Origin: Arachis hypogaea
Lineage: Eukaryota > Streptophyta > Magnoliopsida > Fabales > Fabaceae
Length of the DNA: 64,000 nucleotides
Direction of reading: 5' to 3'
NCBI RefSeq assembly: GCF_003086295.3
Contig: NC_092040.1
Span: forward strand, 60,677,559 to 60,741,558
In this document: positions 63,743 to 64,000 of the stretch, piece by piece
Layout of the letters: the number at the start of each line of letters is the position of its first letter
How positions within the stretch are numbered: position 1 is the first letter of the stretch
Notes under the pieces: model-generated
The model's database searches: none
What the model was told of the DNA's origin: nothing
Seen by the model: only the letters and a program-made list of their open reading frames with translations
Position numbers and translations under genes: made by a program

Positions 63743-64000
63743 TGTTCATACCCTGACCGAGCTCCCCAACTCGGCAAAGTTCAAAGGAGGTCCGACCTCA
63801 GCCTGAGGCCCACGCCTAAAGGTCGGACCTCGGAAACATAAAGCAAAGAAAGGCCCATCAAAAGGAACGCAGCCCAAAACACTAAAGGCCGAAAAGGCCT
63901 AGAAAAGGCGGTTCCACAAAGATAAAGATAAGACTCCCAAAAGATAAGATAAGATAAGAATATCTTATCCAGGGAAGATCACGGCCAACTATTATAAATA
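63743..64000 (+). mobile_element. Family T LTR, start only
   Basis: TGTTCATACCCTGACCG begins exactly where the gag sequence of D breaks. A perfect 12-bp inverted repeat GAGGTCCGACCT/AGGTCGGACCTC lies at 63787-63798 and 63820-63831, and a stem CCGAG/CTCGG at 63757-63774. TATAAATA at 63993-64000 is a likely TATA box, so the element reads to the right. The superfamily cannot be told from this part. Confidence 0.75.

Overview
The window is plant nuclear DNA made almost entirely of nested LTR retrotransposons. I see no host gene, rRNA or tRNA gene. The LTR sequences, the long runs of palindromic GGCGTTTAACGCC units and the protein sequences look like legume DNA, most likely peanut (Arachis). That is inference from recall and was not tested by a search. 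The elements whose primer-binding site (PBS) is visible carry one matching the 3' end of tRNA-Asp (TGGCGCCGTTGCCGGGGA). Their gag-protease proteins are of Athila type (Ty3/gypsy), and a third 3' ORF sits where Athila-group elements carry their so-called env-like gene.

Six LTR families can be separated; the letters are mine. Family L (LTR starts TGATGAGCGG, 1.6-1.8 kb) has minus-strand elements A (1-9490), B (14162-31709, heavily disrupted), C (34535-45377, complete) and D (57097-63742, cut by a later insertion), a solo LTR (55006-56822), a truncated LTR (47153-48551), and a plus-strand relative E (27017-30535) that alone retains an integrase C-terminus. Family P is one plus-strand element (18076 to the gap). 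Family G is minus strand (9491-13085; 32076-34534 plus 45378-47152; 53724-55005 plus 56823-57096). Family H is plus strand (13880-14161 plus 31710-32075; 50050-53723). Family J is one isolated LTR (48564-50049). Family T starts at 63743 and runs off the right edge. A 1000-base run of N lies at 26017-27016.

Nesting order: A sits in G-1. B sits in an H LTR (target duplication AGCGC at 14157-14161 and 31710-31714), and P sits in B. G-2 sits in the same H LTR, and C sits in G-2 (CTAGC/CTATC). J sits in the H-2 5' LTR. G-3 sits in the H-2 3' LTR. The solo L LTR (perfect CTTCT duplication) and D sit in G-3, and T sits in D.

A, C and, as far as visible, B and D share one pol-less plan. It runs LTR, PBS, AT-rich leader, gag-protease, a hairpin with loop AGGCAA, an array of GC-rich palindromes spaced 31 bp apart, a TATA box, a pyrimidine-rich leader, a purine-tetraloop hairpin with a TAAGTTTGGTGT motif, the 3' ORF, a 3' untranslated region, a second copy of the hairpin/TAAGTTTGGTG module, and the LTR. 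No reverse transcriptase, RNase H or integrase is present in A or C, so they are probably mobilised in trans by relatives of E. The most notable result is that the same 31-bp palindrome array lies upstream of two TATA boxes, one in the LTR and one internal, in front of the 3' ORF. The other LTR families carry unrelated GC-rich palindromes at the corresponding place. Three of the shared short stem-loops show compensatory base changes between families.
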